Part shown: positions 26,071 through 37,429 of the stretch, piece after piece
How positions within the stretch are numbered: the first letter of the stretch is position 1
Layout of the letters: every line of letters begins with the position of its first letter
From: Chthonomonadales bacterium
Lineage (GTDB): Bacteria; Armatimonadota; Chthonomonadetes; Chthonomonadales; CAJBBX01
Assembly: GCA_020849275.1 (NCBI GenBank)
Contig: JADLGO010000052.1
Span: 1-52,038, forward strand
Direction of reading: 5' to 3'
DNA length: 52,038 bases
Made by a program: the position numbers and the translations under genes
Notes under the pieces: model-generated
Told to the model about the DNA's origin: nothing
Databases searched by the model: none
Seen by the model: only the letters and a program-made list of their open reading frames with translations

Positions 26071-27000
26071 ATGAGGCGGCACGCGACCCTGGCCAGCGTC
26101 TCGAAATGGCCCGCGCATAGCATCGGCACGCCCGCGTCCACGGCGGCGCTGTTGGACGACGTCGCCGCGATGGTCGTGCGCGCCTCGCGGATGGGCGCCG
26201 ACCTGGTGGCCTTCCCGGAGGCGTTCCCGCAACTCGGCACGGGCGAGATCGCCGCGCACGCCGAGCCCGAGGAGGGGGGCACACTGGACGCCGTCCGCGA
26301 GATGGCCCACCGCCATCGCCTGTACCTCGTCTGGCCGCGCGTCGAGCGCGACGCCGCGGGCGTGCTCCACAACGCCTCGGTGCTTGTCGGCCGCGAAGGA
26401 GAGGTGGTCGGGCGCTACCACAAGATGTTCCCGACGATCGGCGAGATGGACGCCGGCATCGCGCCAGGCATCGCCTGCCCGTGCTTCGAGACCGACTTCG
26501 GCCGGCTTGCCATGTGCATCTGCTTTGACCTGAACTTCCCCGAGGTGCGCGGCGCGCTGGAGCCGCGACGGCCCGACCTGGTGGTGTTCAGCTCCATGTA
26601 CCGGGGCGGCATCCAATGCCAGGAGTGGGCGTTGCACCTCGGTTGCCACTTCCTCACCGCCATCTCGGCGGAGCTGGGCAGGCTGGTCGATCCGGCTGGT
26701 CGGGTCGTGGCGACATCCACCTACGAGGCGCTCCTGGCGCAACGCGTGAACATGAACAAGCGCCAGCTTCATATGGACGGCAACTGGGACAGGATGGATG
26801 ACATGCTCGCAGCCTACGGGCCGGACCTGACGTTCGAGCTCGCTACCCAGGAGGCGCGGCTCGTCATCGGCCATGAGCGCGAGGATCGCGACGTGGACGA
26901 CATCGTGCGCGAGTGGGGCCTCGAGGGGGTCGGCACCTACCTAACGCGCTCCCGGGGGGCGCGGGAGGCCGCCCTGGCGGGCAGGTCGGCCCCCGCGTAG
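26071..27000 (+). CDS. Nitrilase superfamily carbon-nitrogen hydrolase
   Basis: The 309-aa enzyme hydrolyses amide or nitrile bonds. The catalytic triad is E50 (FPEAFP), K118 (GRYHKMF) and C151 (ICFDLNFPE). The arrangement matches the amidase branches rather than true nitrilases. The start at 26071 has GAGG and GGAGG upstream; an in-frame ATG at 26020 lacks that support. Substrate is unknown; proximity to the PIG-L and ROK genes hints at amide-containing sugar conjugates. Confidence 0.88.
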   Translation: MRRHATLASVSKWPAHSIGTPASTAALLDDVAAMVVRASRMGADLVAFPEAFPQLGTGEIAAHAEPEEGGTLDAVREMAHRHRLYLVWPRVERDAAGVLHNASVLVGREGEVVGRYHKMFPTIGEMDAGIAPGIACPCFETDFGRLAMCICFDLNFPEVRGALEPRRPDLVVFSSMYRGGIQCQEWALHLGCHFLTAISAELGRLVDPAGRVVATSTYEALLAQRVNMNKRQLHMDGNWDRMDDMLAAYGPDLTFELATQEARLVIGHEREDRDVDDIVREWGLEGVGTYLTRSRGAREAALAGRSAPA

Positions 27001-29274
<2,274 letters not shown>

Positions 29275-29309
29275 CGCTGGCAATCGCCGCGTGGACCGCA
29301 CCGCGAACC

Positions 29310-29344
29310 AGGCCGGGAGCGTCCTGACAGGGCGCGCCCGGCCT
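29310..29344 (+). terminator. Long hairpin downstream of gyrB
   Basis: AGGCCGGG pairs with CCCGGCCT, and inside, after one mismatch, GCGTCCT pairs with AGGGCGC (one G-T) around loop GAC. The hairpin lies 36 bases after the gyrB stop. No U-tract follows. Confidence 0.55.
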
Positions 29345-29436
29345 CGGCGCACGTGGCCCGTGCACCGCCCGCGGGGAGCGGCAGCGGGTATACTCCCCGT
29401 AAGCTTAGCTGTGATAGCAACCACGGAGCGGTCCCG

Positions 29437-30579
29437 ATGAGCAGCACGGTCGCGAGGGAGCACATGAGATCGGCGGCGGCCGAGTTGCTCGCCGACATCA
29501 GGGAACGGGTGTGCGCCGGCGAGCGGCTCGGCCGCGAGGACGCAGTACGCCTCTACACCACGCCAGACCTCACCTCGGTCGGACGCATGGCCAACCTCGT
29601 GCGCGAGCGGCGCCACGGCAAGCGGGCGTACTACATTCGCAACCAGCACATCAACTACACCAACATCTGCAACAAACACTGCAAGTTCTGCTTCTTCGCC
29701 CGCAACCCCAGGGACGGTGGCCCGGACCCCTACCTGATGTCCCTCGATGACGTTCGCGTGGCGCTGCGACGCCATCGCGATGTGCCCATCACCGAGGTTC
29801 ATATCGTCGGGGGCATCAACCCGAGGCTCCCCTACGCCTACTACCTCGACCTGCTCGCCGTCATTCGCGAGGAGCGCCCCGGCGTGCACGTCAAGGCGTT
29901 CACGGCCGTGGAGTTGGTGGAGATCGCCCGCGTGGCGGGCAAGCCGCTGCCGAAGGTGCTCGCCGATCTGAGAGAGGCCGGGCTTAGCTCGGTTCCCGGC
30001 GGAGGCGCCGAGGTGCTCTCCGACCGCGTGCACGCGCTGCTGCATCCGCGCAAGATCGGCGCCGACGACTGGGAGTCCGTGGCGCGCGAGGTGGCGCGCG
30101 CCGGGCTGCCGCAGTACGCCACCATGCTGTACGGTCACGTGGAGACCGTGGAGGAGCGCGTGGACCACCTGCTGCGCCTGCGCGCGCTGCAGGACGAGAC
30201 GGGGCACTTCCTCGCCTTCACTCCTCTCTCGTTTCACCCGGAGGGGACCTACCTCAGCGACCTGCCCTCGCCGACCGGCGTGGACGACCTGCGGGCCATC
30301 GCCGTGAGCCGTCTGGTGCTGGACAACTTCGCGCACATTAAGTCGTTCTGGATCATGAACAGCGCCCAGGTGTCGCAGGTGGCGCTCTGGTATGGCGCCG
30401 ACGATTTCGATGGCACGGTGCACGAGTACGAGATCACCTATCCGGAGGGAGAGATCGGCCGCAAGGAGCAGGTGCTCACTCGCCGCGAGCTCCTCTCGCT
30501 GATCGCCGAGGCAGGGCGCGAGCCGATCGAGCGCGATAGCCTCTACAGGGAGCGAGTGGCACAGGGGGAGCCCGTATGA
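29437..30579 (+). CDS. mqnE: Aminofutalosine synthase MqnE
   Basis: The 380-aa radical SAM enzyme forms aminofutalosine in the futalosine route to menaquinone. The 4Fe-4S ligands are C78, C82 and C85 (CNKHCKFC), preceded by the NQHINYTN motif. Typical SPGGGAEV-like and HPEGTYL segments follow. It overlaps mqnC by 4 bases (ATGA). Other steps in the window: mqnC next and mqnD at 38.8 kb; mqnA and mqnB are outside. ATG 29437 is selected; a GGAG lies upstream. Confidence 0.95.
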   Translation: MSSTVAREHMRSAAAELLADIRERVCAGERLGREDAVRLYTTPDLTSVGRMANLVRERRHGKRAYYIRNQHINYTNICNKHCKFCFFARNPRDGGPDPYLMSLDDVRVALRRHRDVPITEVHIVGGINPRLPYAYYLDLLAVIREERPGVHVKAFTAVELVEIARVAGKPLPKVLADLREAGLSSVPGGGAEVLSDRVHALLHPRKIGADDWESVAREVARAGLPQYATMLYGHVETVEERVDHLLRLRALQDETGHFLAFTPLSFHPEGTYLSDLPSPTGVDDLRAIAVSRLVLDNFAHIKSFWIMNSAQVSQVALWYGADDFDGTVHEYEITYPEGEIGRKEQVLTRRELLSLIAEAGREPIERDSLYRERVAQGEPV

Positions 30580-31709
30580 CCATCGCGCGGGCCGTGCCGG
30601 GCATCGAGGACATCGCGGAGCGGGTCTACGAAGGGCAGCGCCTTAGCTGGGACGACGGGCGCCGTCTGCTGCGCCACCACGACCTGCCCGGCCTGGCCGA
30701 GCTGGCCGACCACGTGCGCCGTCGCCTGCACCCCGACGACGTCGTTACGTACGTCGTCGGGCGCAACGTGAACTACACGAACGTGTGCTGGGTGCGCTGC
30801 AGGTTCTGCGCCTTCTACCGGGTGCCGGGCGACGTGGAGGGCTACACGCTTCCAACCGAGCGCATCCTCCAGAAGGTCCGCGAGATGGCCGAGGCCGGCG
30901 GCATCGAGATCCTGATGCAGGGCGGCCTGAACCCGGCGTTGCGTATTGGCTACTTTGAGGACCTGTTCCGCACCATCAAGCGTGAGTTCGGCGCGTACGG
31001 CGTGGTGCTGCATGCGCTCTCCCCCGCGGAGATCATCTACATCGCCCGCATCAGCCGGCTCTCGCTGGCGGAGTGCATCGCGCGCCTTCGTGATGCCGGG
31101 CTCGACAGCATTCCCGGCGGTGGGGCCGAGGTCCTGACCGACCGCGTTCGGCGTGCCATCGCGCCCTACAAGGACACGGCCGACGCCTGGCTGGGGTGCA
31201 TGCGCACCGCGCACCGGCAGGGCGTGCGGACCACCCTGACGATGATGTACGGATCGGTGGACACGTGGGAGGACCGTCTGGAGCACCTGTTGCGTGCACG
31301 TGACCTCCAGGACGAGACGGGCGGCTTCACCGCGTTCATACCCTGGTCGTACCAGCCGGACGGTACCGAGTTGGGCGGCTCGCGGGCGTCTGCCTTCGAC
31401 TACCTCCGCACGGTGGCCGTCTCGCGTCTGATGCTCGACAATATCGCGAACATGCAGGCGTCCTGGGTCACGCAGGGCCCGCGTATCGCGCAGGTCGCGC
31501 TCGGGTACGGACTGAACGACTTTGGCTCCACGATGATGGAGGAGAACGTCGTGTCCTCGGCCGGATGCTCCTTCACGATGCCGATCGTCGAGATGGAACG
31601 TCTGATCGCCACGGCCGGGTACGCGCCCGTTCGTCGCACCACGCAGTACCGCCGTCTGCCGCTGGGCGTGCCAGAGGGCAGCCCGCTGCTGGCGCGCATG
31701 GCCCCCTGA
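30576..31709 (+). CDS. mqnC: Cyclic dehypoxanthine futalosine synthase MqnC
   Basis: The 377-aa radical SAM enzyme converts dehypoxanthine futalosine to the cyclic form. The cluster ligands are C71, C75 and C78 (CWVRCRFC), following GRNVNYTNV; MQGGLNP and IPGGGAEVL motifs are present. It is a paralogue of MqnE, cotranscribed with it. Length is normal. Confidence 0.95.
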   Translation: MTIARAVPGIEDIAERVYEGQRLSWDDGRRLLRHHDLPGLAELADHVRRRLHPDDVVTYVVGRNVNYTNVCWVRCRFCAFYRVPGDVEGYTLPTERILQKVREMAEAGGIEILMQGGLNPALRIGYFEDLFRTIKREFGAYGVVLHALSPAEIIYIARISRLSLAECIARLRDAGLDSIPGGGAEVLTDRVRRAIAPYKDTADAWLGCMRTAHRQGVRTTLTMMYGSVDTWEDRLEHLLRARDLQDETGGFTAFIPWSYQPDGTELGGSRASAFDYLRTVAVSRLMLDNIANMQASWVTQGPRIAQVALGYGLNDFGSTMMEENVVSSAGCSFTMPIVEMERLIATAGYAPVRRTTQYRRLPLGVPEGSPLLARMAP

Positions 31710-31745
31710 TCGCGCTCCTCTGCTCCGAGCCCTGCCGGCCGCGGA

Positions 31746-31754
31746 TGGTATAAT
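31746..31754 (+). promoter_or_regulatory. Extended -10 promoter of the transglutaminase gene
   Basis: TGG precedes a perfect TATAAT (31749-31754); no good -35 box is visible, which is usual for extended -10 promoters. The start would be near 31761, about 60 bases before the preferred ATG. Confidence 0.55.
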
Positions 31755-31820
31755 GCTTGCGTGCCGCCAACCTGCGTCCCGACGCCCGTCGGCGAGCCCT
31801 CACGGAGCGAAGTGGCCGAC

Positions 31821-33305
31821 ATGCGCGTGTCTCGTGGGTGGTTCCCCCTGTCTCTCCTCTTCCTCGCGACGATGGCCGTCGTTGCCTGGCCCGCACAGCC
31901 GCCGGATGCTCCAGACGCCTGGTTCGGCCTCTACCTGAACGGCCGCAAGGTTGGCTACTCCAGCGCGCGCACCGAGCCTGCCACTTGGCAGGGGCGTCCC
32001 TGCCGCCGCATCGTCACGCGCAGTCTCACCCGTGTGCGGATCCAGGGCGCCGAGGTACGCCAGGAGACCGAGACGACCACGCTGGTGGATTCCGCCGAGC
32101 GCCCACTGCGCCAGGACTACATGCTGCGCTCCGGGCGAAGCAGCCTGCGCGTCGTATCGGCCTTTGAGGACGAGCGCGTGGTGTGCACGGTCGATACGGG
32201 TTATGGGACCGCGCAGCGCGTGGTGCCCGTGCCGGCCGGTGCGAGGGTCCTCGCCGATCCGGCCCAGCCCGGCGCGGCCGACCGCGCTCCGAGTGTCGGT
32301 GATCTCTACACGCTGAACCCGCTCACGCTCGCGCTGGACCGGATCCGCCTGCAACCCGCCACGCCCGTCGCCGTCAGCCTCGGCGGCGTGGCGTACCGGG
32401 CAGTGTGCCGGCGCGCAGCCACTCCATCGGGCACGGTGATCGCCTGGCGCGTGCCGGGTGGGCGCGTCCTTCGGACGGACATGCCGCTTGGCCTGACCGC
32501 GGTGCTGCTTCCGGCGGACGCCGCGCGGAGCGAGAGCACCTCGATGCCGGCCTTCCGCGCGGATGGCCAGGAGATCCGTCCGGTGGAGGCCGATGCCGAC
32601 CTGGCGCGCGCCACGTCTATACCCGTGGCACATCCGCCGCCCACGGCGCCGCCCTGGCATGTGCTGACGGTCTCTCTGTTCGGGTTCGCGGACGGCGCCT
32701 TGCCGCCCGCCGACGGTGGGCAGACGGTGCGGCCGGTTGAGGGCGAGAGAGCTGGCTACGTCGTGGAGGTTCGCGACGATGGCCTGGGTGGCGGGAATGC
32801 GGCCCTGCCGGCGACGGGCCCGGATCTGGCCAGGTACCTTGCGCCCGGACCCTACCTGGAGATCGAGGATGCCGAGGTTCGGAAGTGTGCCGCGGCCATT
32901 CGGCGCGAGCAAGTCGACGCCGCGGCGACGGCGGCCGCGGTGTGCCGTTGGGTCCGCCGCTCGATGCGTCCCGACTACACGATCGGCGTTCCGCGCTCGT
33001 GCGCGGCGATCCTCCGTGACCGGCGGGGCGTCTGCCGCGACTACGCGACGCTGATGGTGGGACTGGCGCGGGCCGCCGGCGTGCCCGCCCGCGCGGTGGG
33101 CGGTATCGTCTACCAGGACGGGAGGTTCTACTATCACGCGTGGGTCGAATGCTGGACGGGCCGATGGGTCGCGTTTGACCCGACGAAGGCGTCCGGCGAG
33201 GTGGACGCGTCGCACGTCAAACTCTCGCAGGGCGACGTGACCGCCATGTACGCGGTGACCAACCTGATCGGGCGCCTTTCCGTCGGCGGCGTGTCGGCGA
33301 GCTAG
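31821..33305 (+). CDS. Exported transglutaminase-like cysteine protein
   Basis: The 494-aa product has a signal peptide or anchor (about 5-25), a long beta-rich region without a recognised domain, and a C-terminal transglutaminase-like core with the triad C405 (GVCRDYA), H439 (YYHAWVE) and D453 (FDPTK). Bacterial relatives are proteases, amidases or crosslinking enzymes of the cell surface. ATG 31821 fits both the signal peptide and the promoter; a GTG at 31761 would be leaderless. Confidence 0.85.
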   Translation: MRVSRGWFPLSLLFLATMAVVAWPAQPPDAPDAWFGLYLNGRKVGYSSARTEPATWQGRPCRRIVTRSLTRVRIQGAEVRQETETTTLVDSAERPLRQDYMLRSGRSSLRVVSAFEDERVVCTVDTGYGTAQRVVPVPAGARVLADPAQPGAADRAPSVGDLYTLNPLTLALDRIRLQPATPVAVSLGGVAYRAVCRRAATPSGTVIAWRVPGGRVLRTDMPLGLTAVLLPADAARSESTSMPAFRADGQEIRPVEADADLARATSIPVAHPPPTAPPWHVLTVSLFGFADGALPPADGGQTVRPVEGERAGYVVEVRDDGLGGGNAALPATGPDLARYLAPGPYLEIEDAEVRKCAAAIRREQVDAAATAAAVCRWVRRSMRPDYTIGVPRSCAAILRDRRGVCRDYATLMVGLARAAGVPARAVGGIVYQDGRFYYHAWVECWTGRWVAFDPTKASGEVDASHVKLSQGDVTAMYAVTNLIGRLSVGGVSAS

Positions 33306-33395
33306 AGAGTCTCCGCGTTACGAACGCAGACGGCCTGGCCGCCGAACGCGTATAGAGTACTGGCTACATCGAGTGAGGGGGGGTGCTTCTCCAGC

Positions 33396-34580
33396 GTGAG
33401 CATACGCAACTTCCGGCAGCTCTTCAGCTTCTTCTGCATACTTATCTTTGGTATGGTGGGCCTCGCCCTGGGGCTGGCGATCCGCGGTCTGCCATCGTTC
33501 TGGGTCTTTCCCAGCGTGCGCGACCTGGCCCAGGCCTACCCGTTCTACCTGCCGTTCACCATCGTGGCGATGTGTGTGCTGGGCGTCCTTCTTGGCACGA
33601 TCGTCGGCCCGAAGGTCGCTCTTTGGCTGGTGAACATGGGCAACGCGCTGGACGGCATGTCCACGCGCGACAAGGTGGCGGTCGGGGTGGGCACGTTCAT
33701 CGGTGTGCTTCTGACGCTGCCGTTCTTCCTGCTTCTGTCGCGGGCGCCCATCATTGGGCTGCCGCTCTCAGCGCTGATCTGCCTTGCGTTCGTCTACCTG
33801 GGCATCCGCGGCACCATGGGCATGAAGGACGAGCTCGTGTGGTTCGGGGCGGGGCGCCCGGCGGTCGCCGCCGAGGCGCAGGAGGCGCCCGTCGACCGCT
33901 GCAAGCTTCTGGACACGAACGTGATCATCGACGGCCGGATCGCGGACATCTGCCGGGCCGGCTTCGTGGAGGGAACGATCTACGTTCCGGGGTTCGTGCT
34001 TGACGAGCTGCAACACATCGCGGACTCGTCCGACTCGCTGAAACGCGCGCGCGGCCGTCGCGGGCTGGACATCCTGAACGCGATGCAGAAGGAGCTGCCG
34101 CTCGTCGTGCGATCCTACGACCACCGGCTCGGCCCGACGCACGGGGCTGGCGAAGAGGTTGATACGCGTCTGGTCTCGCTCGCCAAGCGGCTCGAGGGCA
34201 GCATCGTGACGAACGACTTCAACCTGAACAAGGTCGCCGCGCTCCAGGGGGTCGCCGTCCTGAACGTCAACGAGCTGGCGAACGCGCTCAAGCCCGTCGT
34301 TTTGCCCGGCGAGGAGATGGGCGTCACCATTATCCGCGAGGGCAAGGAGCCCAACCAGGGCGTGGCCTACCTGGACGACGGGACGATGATCGTTGTGGAG
34401 GACGGGAGGCGGCGCATCGGGGACAGCCTGGACGTGACGGTGACCAGTGTGCTGCAGACCGTCGCCGGCAAGATGATCTTCGCGCGCACCAAGGACCACG
34501 CGGGCGACAACGAGGATGGGCATGAGGGTGGCCGCGGTCGTTCCGGCAGCGGGTCGCGGGGCAAGGTTCGGCAGTCCTGA
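33396..34580 (+). CDS. PIN-TRAM membrane protein, YacL family
   Basis: The 394-aa protein has four membrane helices (about 11-33, 45-65, 88-105 and 109-128), a PIN nuclease domain with D173 and D179 (LDTNVIID), TND and related acids, and a C-terminal TRAM RNA-binding domain (about 290-365). YacL-type proteins commonly precede ispD in Firmicutes, and this order is kept here. It starts with GTG after a G-rich site. Its last 59 bases overlap the start of ispDF. The role is uncertain, perhaps RNA cleavage at the membrane. Confidence 0.9.
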   Translation: MSIRNFRQLFSFFCILIFGMVGLALGLAIRGLPSFWVFPSVRDLAQAYPFYLPFTIVAMCVLGVLLGTIVGPKVALWLVNMGNALDGMSTRDKVAVGVGTFIGVLLTLPFFLLLSRAPIIGLPLSALICLAFVYLGIRGTMGMKDELVWFGAGRPAVAAEAQEAPVDRCKLLDTNVIIDGRIADICRAGFVEGTIYVPGFVLDELQHIADSSDSLKRARGRRGLDILNAMQKELPLVVRSYDHRLGPTHGAGEEVDTRLVSLAKRLEGSIVTNDFNLNKVAALQGVAVLNVNELANALKPVVLPGEEMGVTIIREGKEPNQGVAYLDDGTMIVVEDGRRRIGDSLDVTVTSVLQTVAGKMIFARTKDHAGDNEDGHEGGRGRSGSGSRGKVRQS

Positions 34581-35793
34581 GAGCAAGATCTGGGCTCCGC
34601 TGGGCGACCGGACCGTACTGGAGTGGACGCTCGGCGCTCTAGACGCCTGCGTGCGCATCGACGCGATCGTACTGGTCGGCGCCGTGCGCGACCTGGAGCG
34701 CCTTCGCCGGACGGCTGCGGGCTTCGGCCGCGTCGCGGGCGTTGTGGAGGGCGGCGGGACCCGCGCGGAGTCGGTGGCGCGCGGCCTGGCGCAGCTTCCC
34801 GACGAATGCGAATGGGTGCTGGTGCACGACGCCGCCCGGCCGCTCGTCGCGGCCAGTCTCCTCACGGCGGTGCTCGACGCGACGATGGAGAGCGGCGCGG
34901 CGGTGCCAGGCCTGCGCATCGCGGACACGGTAAAGCGCGTGGACGCTCGGCGCACGGTGCAGGAGACCGTGTCTCGCGAGGGGCTCTGGACCGTCCAGAC
35001 GCCGCAGGGCGCCCGCCTGTCGGCGCTGCGCGCGGCTTACGAGACCCTGGGGACGCGCGCCCTGGACGCGACAGACGAGGCCGGTCTGCTGCAGGCCGTC
35101 GGCATCGCGGTGCGGGTCGTAGACGGCGATCCCCGCAACATCAAGGTGACCACCCCGCACGATCTGGCGCGGGCGGCCGCGCTTCTCCCGGCGCGCGCGG
35201 CGTCGCCAGGCGTGGCCGTACAGGGTTGGGACGGCCCCGGCCGGCCAGTGGAGACGCCGGCGGACCGCGTCCAGGCGATGCCGGGCGGAGAGCGGCGAAT
35301 GTGCGAGGACGCGGTGGAGACACGCACCGGGATCGGGTACGACGTGCACGCGTTCGAGGAGGGCCGCCCGCTGTGGCTCGGAGGAGTCAGAGTGTCGCAC
35401 GCGCGCGGACTGAAGGGCCACTCGGACGCCGACGTCGTGCTGCACGCTGTGTGCGACGCGCTGCTCGGCGCGGCCTGCATGGGCGACATCGGCGCTCTGT
35501 TCCCGGACACCGACGAAGCACACCGTGATCGCCCCAGCATCGAGTTTCTGCGGGAGGTTCGCGCGCGTCTGGCCGGGCACGGTTGGCGCATCGTGCACGT
35601 CGACACGGCCGTGCTGGCCGAGGAGCCACGCATGGCCCCGCACCGCGCGGCCATGGTGGAAGCTATCGCGGAGGGCCTGGGCGTTGATCGGCACCGCGTA
35701 AGCGTTAAGGCCACGACCTCGGAACGATTGGGCTTTGCGGGGCGCGCGGAGGGCATCGCCTGCTGGGCGACGGCCACCATCGCGAACCCCTGA
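34522..35793 (+). CDS. ispDF: Bifunctional IspD-IspF of the MEP pathway
   Basis: The 423-aa fusion catalyses two isoprenoid steps. IspD occupies about 1-224 (PAAGRGARFG nucleotide loop, HDAARPL, TPQ) and makes CDP-ME. IspF is at about 266-423 with metal ligands D274 and H276 in GYDVHAF, GHSDAD and FPDTD, making the cyclic diphosphate. A linker of about 40 residues joins them. ATG 34522 is favoured over 34516 by GAGG spacing. Fusions of this kind are known in alphaproteobacteria; IspE is bypassed or separate. Confidence 0.92.
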   Translation: MRVAAVVPAAGRGARFGSPESKIWAPLGDRTVLEWTLGALDACVRIDAIVLVGAVRDLERLRRTAAGFGRVAGVVEGGGTRAESVARGLAQLPDECEWVLVHDAARPLVAASLLTAVLDATMESGAAVPGLRIADTVKRVDARRTVQETVSREGLWTVQTPQGARLSALRAAYETLGTRALDATDEAGLLQAVGIAVRVVDGDPRNIKVTTPHDLARAAALLPARAASPGVAVQGWDGPGRPVETPADRVQAMPGGERRMCEDAVETRTGIGYDVHAFEEGRPLWLGGVRVSHARGLKGHSDADVVLHAVCDALLGAACMGDIGALFPDTDEAHRDRPSIEFLREVRARLAGHGWRIVHVDTAVLAEEPRMAPHRAAMVEAIAEGLGVDRHRVSVKATTSERLGFAGRAEGIACWATATIANP

Positions 35794-35845
35794 CCCGCTG
35801 GCAGCCTCGGCGCGGCCGGCGCGGCATGGACATGGGAGGTGTCGG

Positions 35846-36403
35846 ATGAGGCTGAGCATCAAGGCGAAGAGCGGCGCCGTTGCGGACTCGCTGAGGGAGC
35901 ATGCGGAGCGCAAGGTCCGCAAGCTGGAGAGGCTGTTCCGCGACCTCGGCACCGCCGACATGATCCAGGACTCGGAGCGCGGGCAGCACATCATCGAGTT
36001 GACGATGGAGGGGGATGGCCTGATGCTTCGCAGTCAGGAGCGCTGTCCCGACCTCTTCGCCGCGGTCGACAGCGTCGTCGACAAGATGGAGAAGCAGATC
36101 AAGCGGTTCAAGACGCGGGTCCGCCACGACCGTCGCCGCCCGAGGGCGGAGCGCGAGGCCGCCGGCGCGCTGGCAGCCATCGAGGAGGTGGAGGCCGACA
36201 CGGAGGAGAAGGCGCTGTTTCGCCCGGCCATCGCGCGACGCAAGCAGTACGTGATGAAGCCGATGGCCGCCGAGGAGGCCGCCCAGCACATGGAGTTGCT
36301 CGGCCACAGCTTCTTCATGTTCCTCAACGAGGAGACCGACGAGATGAACGTGCTCTACCGACGCTGGGACGGCACGTACGGCATCATCGAACCGGCGCCC
36401 TGA
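35846..36403 (+). CDS. hpf: Ribosome hibernation promoting factor, long form
   Basis: The 185-aa protein has the N-terminal HPF/YfiA beta-alpha fold (about 1-95) and a C-terminal dimerisation domain (about 125-185, ending YRRWDGTYGIIEP). Long HPF binds the 30S decoding site and dimerises ribosomes into inactive 100S particles in stationary phase. GGAGG lies just before the ATG. It follows ispDF by 52 bases. Confidence 0.94.
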   Translation: MRLSIKAKSGAVADSLREHAERKVRKLERLFRDLGTADMIQDSERGQHIIELTMEGDGLMLRSQERCPDLFAAVDSVVDKMEKQIKRFKTRVRHDRRRPRAEREAAGALAAIEEVEADTEEKALFRPAIARRKQYVMKPMAAEEAAQHMELLGHSFFMFLNEETDEMNVLYRRWDGTYGIIEPAP

Positions 36404-36416
36404 TCGGGCGATCCAG

Positions 36417-37406
36417 ATGACCACGGTCGATGTCACGTGCCTGGGCGAGGCGCTGATCGACTTCGTGCCGCTCGAGCGCGGCGTTTCGTTTGCCGATGCC
36501 AGCCGGTTCCTGAGGGCTCCAGGCGGCGCTCCGGCCAATGTGGCCGCCGGCGTGGCCCGTCTGGGGGGCGCGAGCGCCTTCATCGGTCGCGTCGGCGACG
36601 ACCCGTTCGGGCGGTTCATCCGCGATACGCTCGCGCGCGATGGCGTGGACACGCGCGGGATGCGGTTCGACACGACGGCCCGCACCGGGCTCGCGTTCGT
36701 CGCGCTTGGCGAGGGGGGAGAGCGCGACTTCTGCTTCTTCCGCAACCCGAGCGCCGACATGCTTCTGTCGCCTGGCGACGTGGATGCCGGTCTGGTCGCG
36801 GGCAGTCGAGCGTTCCACTTCGGCAGCATCAGCCTGATCGACTCGCCGGCTCGTGAGGCCACGGAGCATGCGCTCGGCGTCGCCCGACGGGCCGGAGCGA
36901 TGGTCTCCTACGACCCGAACCTGCGGCCGGCACTCTGGCCGGATCTGGAGAGCGCCCGGCGCACGATCCGCTGCTTCCTCTCGCTGGCGGACGTCGTCAA
37001 GGTAAGCGACGAGGAGTTGCGCTTCCTCACCGGTCAGGCCGACGTGGCGGAGGGCCTGCGCTCGCTTGCCGAGGGTTGCCCTGGCCTCCTCGTTGCGACG
37101 CGCGGGGCGCGCGGCTGCGCCTGGCGGCTGGCCTCGGGCGCGACCGGGGCGCTGCGCGGCCACGCAGTACGTTCCGTGGACACGACGGGAGCCGGCGACG
37201 CCTTCGTTGCGGCGATGGTCCTGTCTCTCGTGCGGGCGACACGCGGCGGGCCGCTGTCGGCCCTCGACGAGGACGTGGTCGCCGGTGCGATGCGCCGCGC
37301 CAACGCCGCTGGCGCGCTGGCGACCACCGTGGAGGGCGCCATTCCGTCGCTGCCTTCGGCCGCGGCGGTCGAGGCACTGGCGGGTGCAGAGCCGTCCGCG
37401 CAGTAG
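36417..37406 (+). CDS. PfkB family sugar kinase, fructokinase-like
   Basis: The 329-aa kinase has GEALIDFVP, the GGAPANVAAGVARLGG substrate motif and DTTGAGDAF with catalytic D261. The GEALIDF and YDPNLRP patterns point to fructokinase (ScrK-type) rather than ribokinase, but 2-keto-3-deoxygluconate kinase is another option. It lies between hpf and pfkA and may be cotranscribed with pfkA, 23 bases downstream. Confidence 0.88.
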   Translation: MTTVDVTCLGEALIDFVPLERGVSFADASRFLRAPGGAPANVAAGVARLGGASAFIGRVGDDPFGRFIRDTLARDGVDTRGMRFDTTARTGLAFVALGEGGERDFCFFRNPSADMLLSPGDVDAGLVAGSRAFHFGSISLIDSPAREATEHALGVARRAGAMVSYDPNLRPALWPDLESARRTIRCFLSLADVVKVSDEELRFLTGQADVAEGLRSLAEGCPGLLVATRGARGCAWRLASGATGALRGHAVRSVDTTGAGDAFVAAMVLSLVRATRGGPLSALDEDVVAGAMRRANAAGALATTVEGAIPSLPSAAAVEALAGAEPSAQ

Positions 37407-37429
37407 ACATGCAGCCGGGTAGAGGGCAC

